From: a bacterium
Lineage (GTDB): Bacteria > Zhuqueibacterota > Zhuqueibacteria > Zhuqueibacterales > Zhuqueibacteraceae
Reading direction: 5' to 3'
Length of the DNA: 64,000 nucleotides
Assembly: GCA_023150945.1 (NCBI GenBank)
Contig: JAKLJX010000002.1
Span: 248,001 to 312,000 of the forward strand
Shown here: positions 61,057-64,000 of the stretch, piece by piece
How positions within the stretch are numbered: position 1 is the stretch's first letter
Layout of the letters: each line of letters starts with the position of its first letter
Notes under the pieces: model-generated
The model's database searches: none
Told to the model about the DNA's origin: nothing
Seen by the model: the letters and a program-made list of their open reading frames with translations, nothing else
Program-made: the position numbers and the translations under genes

Positions 61057-63924
61057 TCAATACTCACCTTCAAACTGCGGATGCACCCACAGGAATTCCT
61101 GACGTTTGTTCATCACACGGACGAGGCCGCCGAAGCCGGGGTCTTTGGCTTTGAGCAGAGCGTGAAGCTCGCGCAGGGTCGCGCCTTGCGCGCGGATGGC
61201 TTCGCCGTGTTCCAGCGCCGTGCTCTCGCTTCCGCTGAGCCAGTCGCTGATTTTTTCACTTCCCTCCAATGAGGCGTCAATGACGTCTTTGCCAAAATCG
61301 AGTTGTTCGTCAATCGCCTCGTAGGCCGTGTCGTCCATCGCCAATTTGACGCCGGAGGCGGCCACCGGCAAAACCAGACTCAAGGTGCCGGTCAGCACTT
61401 TCAGAAACGGTGCGGCTTTTTTGAACCAGCGACGTGTCAGCTCAATCTCAACGATGCCTTTCTTGCTGTCTTTGCCGTCGAGACTCGGCAGCGGCAGACG
61501 CGAATGTTCACACCACAAAGTCAGGCGGAATTTGGCGCTGGTCCATTCTCTTGGATTGAAATTGGTGCGGTCAACCGGCACGAGGCTGAACAGGCGTGGG
61601 CCTTCTTTGGCTTCATCGGTGAGAGCCTGCATGAGACCATAGTAAGAAAGGTCAATTTTGCTCAGAATTTCCTTGTCTTTGGCTGCCAACTGATCGAACC
61701 TGTCCATATCCCGCAGGTGGTGGGCCAACAAAAGACGGCGCAAGCCGCGCACTTCATCCAGAACAACGCGATCTGAAACCAATTGCATCGTCGAGACGGG
61801 GCGGGCATCGGGCGCGTTGAGCAGCAACTGGTTAATGCTTTGCCACTCATTGCAAATCGGGCAAGGCTGTTCGGGGCGATTGCGCCGTTTGTTCTCGATG
61901 AGCTTGGCGACTTCGAATAATCCCAAACATGGCTTGGGGTTGAGACATGGCACCGTCACGTCACAGCGCAGACCTTCCCAAAAACTTTCGACGAGATATT
62001 TCACTTCCTCGGTCAGCATGGCGAGGAAGCGTTCGGGATACGGCGCGCGCACGGTGATGTGGATGTCGTTGCTTTTGTGCTCAAGAAAGGCGCGTCCGTT
62101 ATAGGCATTGTCCAAAACCAGCCCGCGCTGCCAGTGGACGCTGTCATTGTAGTTGGCGCGTCCGAGCGAGTATTTGTGCAGACGCACGATCAATTGATAA
62201 AACAAACCCTCGGCCGTGGCAGATTGGCCTTTCTCGTCCACAATGCGGCAAATTTGCACTTGCTGTATATCGCCAGAAGCAACGCTCGGCGGCCATGTTT
62301 TTGCCAAATCTTTTTCAGGTCGGGTATCGGGCACGAGCTGCGCAATGAGACTCTGCGGATCAGCAGCGTTTTGGGGAGAAGGATCGGCCACACGATAAGA
62401 AAGATCGAAGCGCTCCATCAACCGCAAAAAGATCTTGTGGAGATTCGCCGGATAACGCAATGCTTCCACACGCGAAGTATCATTCCACAATTGCCCGAGG
62501 CGAGTGAAACGCACCAAGCCATGAGCATTGCGTGTGACTTCGTCATCCAACACAAAACTGATGGCGGTCGCCAGCCAATCGGGTTTGAGTACCACAATGT
62601 CGCGCAGAGTCGAGTCGTGTTCGTAATGAATGAGATGTCCGAGGCGATGCGAAATGGTTACGAACAATTGGGCTACTTCATCATCCATTTTGTGCTCACG
62701 GCATATCGCAAGCACATGCTCAAAGGGCAGATAAGCCTCACCGGTTTTTTGCAAAGCCTCGCGCACGTCTTGAAAACTTTTGGGTACGCTGTGCCCCACT
62801 TCAGGCAGAGATGAAGCAACGCGAGCGATGGCGCGTTTGAGTTCTTCGATACCGCGTCGTTTGCCCTTCTTATCGGGCTTGCTCTCGATGTGGAGGAAAT
62901 CTATGACTGTGTCTTTGCCAAAGAGATCCCAAAATTCTTGACGATCAATATCAGGCTGACGCTGCTGTGGACCGCCGTGCGTGGCGACAACAAAAATTTT
63001 TGCCTCCGGCTCACGATGCTTGATTAGCTTGATCCATTCTTTCACGAAACCCTGCTGCGGCCCTTCGCGCGGTTTCCAGACCACGAGATTGACCGCAGGC
63101 GCGCTGAAGAACAACTGATGCGTGGGACGATAAACTCGCTGCCCGCCGAAATCCCAACCGTTGAGAGTGATTTCTTCTCTATTATTTGAATCGGTGACTT
63201 TGACCGGCTTGATCTCAATGCCGTGCGTGGTGGGGCGATCTTCTTCCCACGGGTCACCACGTAGCGCGCCGAGCAGGCAGCTCTTGCCCACTTCGCCTTC
63301 GCCAACAAGAATGAGTTTGGCTTCGTTGAGGATAATTTGCGCTGCAGCTTTGGCGCGCAGGTAGGCTTTGACGGCGTCGAGACCTTGTTTGTATGCTGCA
63401 GCGAGCTCGGGGATAAGAGGGTTACCTCGAAGATCCAGCCAGTACAATTTTGTAAGTCCTACTAGCGACTCAGGGAGTGTCTTCAGTTGGTTTCTATAGA
63501 TATTCAGCGACTGCAATTTTTTAAGTTCCCCTAGCGACTCAGGGAGCGCCGTTATTTGGTTGTTAGAGATATCCAGCGACTGTAACTGCGATAGGTTACC
63601 TAGCTTTTCTGGTAGTACCATCAGCTTGTTGTAGGAAAGACTCAGTGACTCTAACTGTGTGAGTTGCAATAGTAGTTTGGGCAGCACAGTCAGGTAATTG
63701 TCCGAAAGGTTCAAATCTTGTAACTGCATCAAATGTTCCAGCGACTCTGGAAGTGCAGCCAATTGGTTATGGGAAAGATATAGAAATTTCAACTGTCTGA
63801 GTTGCCCAATCGATTCTGGCAACTCTGTAAGTCCCATATACCAAAGAGTGAGTTCAGTTATCTTTGAACGTTGCGCAGTTTTGATTATGTTTTCTGCTTT
63901 GTGATAGGCCTGGTCACGTGCCAT
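61057..63924 (-). CDS. Roco-family protein: LRR, Roc GTPase, COR
   Basis: 955 residues. SD AGAAGG lies seven bases before the ATG. Residues about 20-175 are seven leucine-rich repeats of 23 residues (LTELPESIGQLRQLKFLYLS-type). The Roc GTPase follows: P-loop GEGEVGKS (208-215), switch Thr in RPTTHG (231-235), WDFGGQ (257-262), and a base-recognition motif reading ATHGG (314-318) where Roco proteins have THxD. The COR region runs from about 375 to 650, and includes LKPDWLATAISFVL. After it is a Cys cluster (C660, C666, C688, C691) that may bind zinc, then a long C-terminal part with helical and hydrophobic segments ending in KRQEFLWVHPQFEGEY. Bacterial Roco proteins cycle between dimer and monomer with GTP. 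It forms an operon with the DUF5131 gene. Its base composition is AT-richer than neighbours. Confidence 0.92.
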   Translation of the reverse strand: MARDQAYHKAENIIKTAQRSKITELTLWYMGLTELPESIGQLRQLKFLYLSHNQLAALPESLEHLMQLQDLNLSDNYLTVLPKLLLQLTQLESLSLSYNKLMVLPEKLGNLSQLQSLDISNNQITALPESLGELKKLQSLNIYRNQLKTLPESLVGLTKLYWLDLRGNPLIPELAAAYKQGLDAVKAYLRAKAAAQIILNEAKLILVGEGEVGKSCLLGALRGDPWEEDRPTTHGIEIKPVKVTDSNNREEITLNGWDFGGQRVYRPTHQLFFSAPAVNLVVWKPREGPQQGFVKEWIKLIKHREPEAKIFVVATHGGPQQRQPDIDRQEFWDLFGKDTVIDFLHIESKPDKKGKRRGIEELKRAIARVASSLPEVGHSVPKSFQDVREALQKTGEAYLPFEHVLAICREHKMDDEVAQLFVTISHRLGHLIHYEHDSTLRDIVVLKPDWLATAISFVLDDEVTRNAHGLVRFTRLGQLWNDTSRVEALRYPANLHKIFLRLMERFDLSYRVADPSPQNAADPQSLIAQLVPDTRPEKDLAKTWPPSVASGDIQQVQICRIVDEKGQSATAEGLFYQLIVRLHKYSLGRANYNDSVHWQRGLVLDNAYNGRAFLEHKSNDIHITVRAPYPERFLAMLTEEVKYLVESFWEGLRCDVTVPCLNPKPCLGLFEVAKLIENKRRNRPEQPCPICNEWQSINQLLLNAPDARPVSTMQLVSDRVVLDEVRGLRRLLLAHHLRDMDRFDQLAAKDKEILSKIDLSYYGLMQALTDEAKEGPRLFSLVPVDRTNFNPREWTSAKFRLTLWCEHSRLPLPSLDGKDSKKGIVEIELTRRWFKKAAPFLKVLTGTLSLVLPVAASGVKLAMDDTAYEAIDEQLDFGKDVIDASLEGSEKISDWLSGSESTALEHGEAIRAQGATLRELHALLKAKDPGFGGLVRVMNKRQEFLWVHPQFEGEY

Positions 63925-64000
63925 AGCCGCCTTCTTTCTGGTTTATATGAAATTGCCTGGGAATAAATTCTCAGGCTCAGAGCCGATGCCGCCTGAAGGC

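Noticed and set aside
63420-63870. Regular 69-base repeats that could be mistaken for a CRISPR array
   Set aside because: They are in frame within the leucine-rich repeats (23 residues each) of the Roco protein; units are diverged and have no spacers.

Overview
The window looks like a chromosomal segment of a GC-rich, aerobically respiring, Gram-negative bacterium of the FCB superphylum; candidate phylum KSB1, Calditrichota or a relative is my best guess. The reasons are several secreted proteins ending in NYPNPF/NFPNPF-type sorting domains (type IX secretion style), a complete alternative complex III plus caa3 oxidase operon, lipoproteins with clear lipoboxes, and intergenic repeat types that I recall as common in environmental FCB genomes. 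The phylum is inference. I found no rRNA, no tRNA I could recognise, no CRISPR array and no insertion sequence.

Layout. 3-4547 (+): two large secreted proteins, a glycoside-hydrolase-like protein cut by the window edge and a fibronectin/LamG-like protein, both with C-terminal sorting domains. 4682-17337 (-): one long respiratory operon in the order actA-B-C-D-E-F, a one-helix membrane protein, SCO, then caa3 oxidase subunits II, I, III and IV. It carries electrons from menaquinol through cytochromes to oxygen and has a plausible promoter at 17575-17602. 17695-22390 (-): glycerol kinase, a DUF255 thioredoxin-domain protein and a HAD phosphatase. 22559-23764 (+): an RsbU/SpoIIE-type phosphatase. 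24166-28297 (-): split methylmalonyl-CoA mutase and an orphan TRAP receptor.

28664-31692 (-): the most striking locus. A sigma-54 (NtrC-type) activator has an N-terminal 340 residues that read as a degenerate glutamyl-tRNA reductase (HemA) lacking the catalytic Cys motif. It lies directly downstream of a CcsA/HemX-like gene, the usual neighbour of hemA. 31915-36022 (-): PEGA lipoprotein, threonine synthase, GatB. 36361-47111 (+): secreted beta-propeller phytase with a possible RNA switch in its leader, fumarase, DinB-like protein, NagB, a double-unit M16 protease, a Spy-like protein, a phosphoesterase/beta-propeller fusion and a cupin.

47132-55712 (-): rluD, lspA, dksA-like, ileS, purine nucleoside phosphorylase, a lipoprotein, divIVA and yggS. 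This gene order recalls the Bacillus ylmE-divIVA-ileS-ylyA-lspA-ylyB neighbourhood. 55840-60042 (-): a lamin-tail secreted protein, an FGE-like protein and a membrane protein. 60274-63924 (-): a DUF5131 three-Cys protein and a 955-residue LRR-Roc-COR (Roco) GTPase, of visibly lower GC and probably acquired. Several dispersed intergenic repeats (families around 24.1, 26.5-27.1, 28.6, 34.4 and 40.0-40.4 kb) fill most of the larger gaps.
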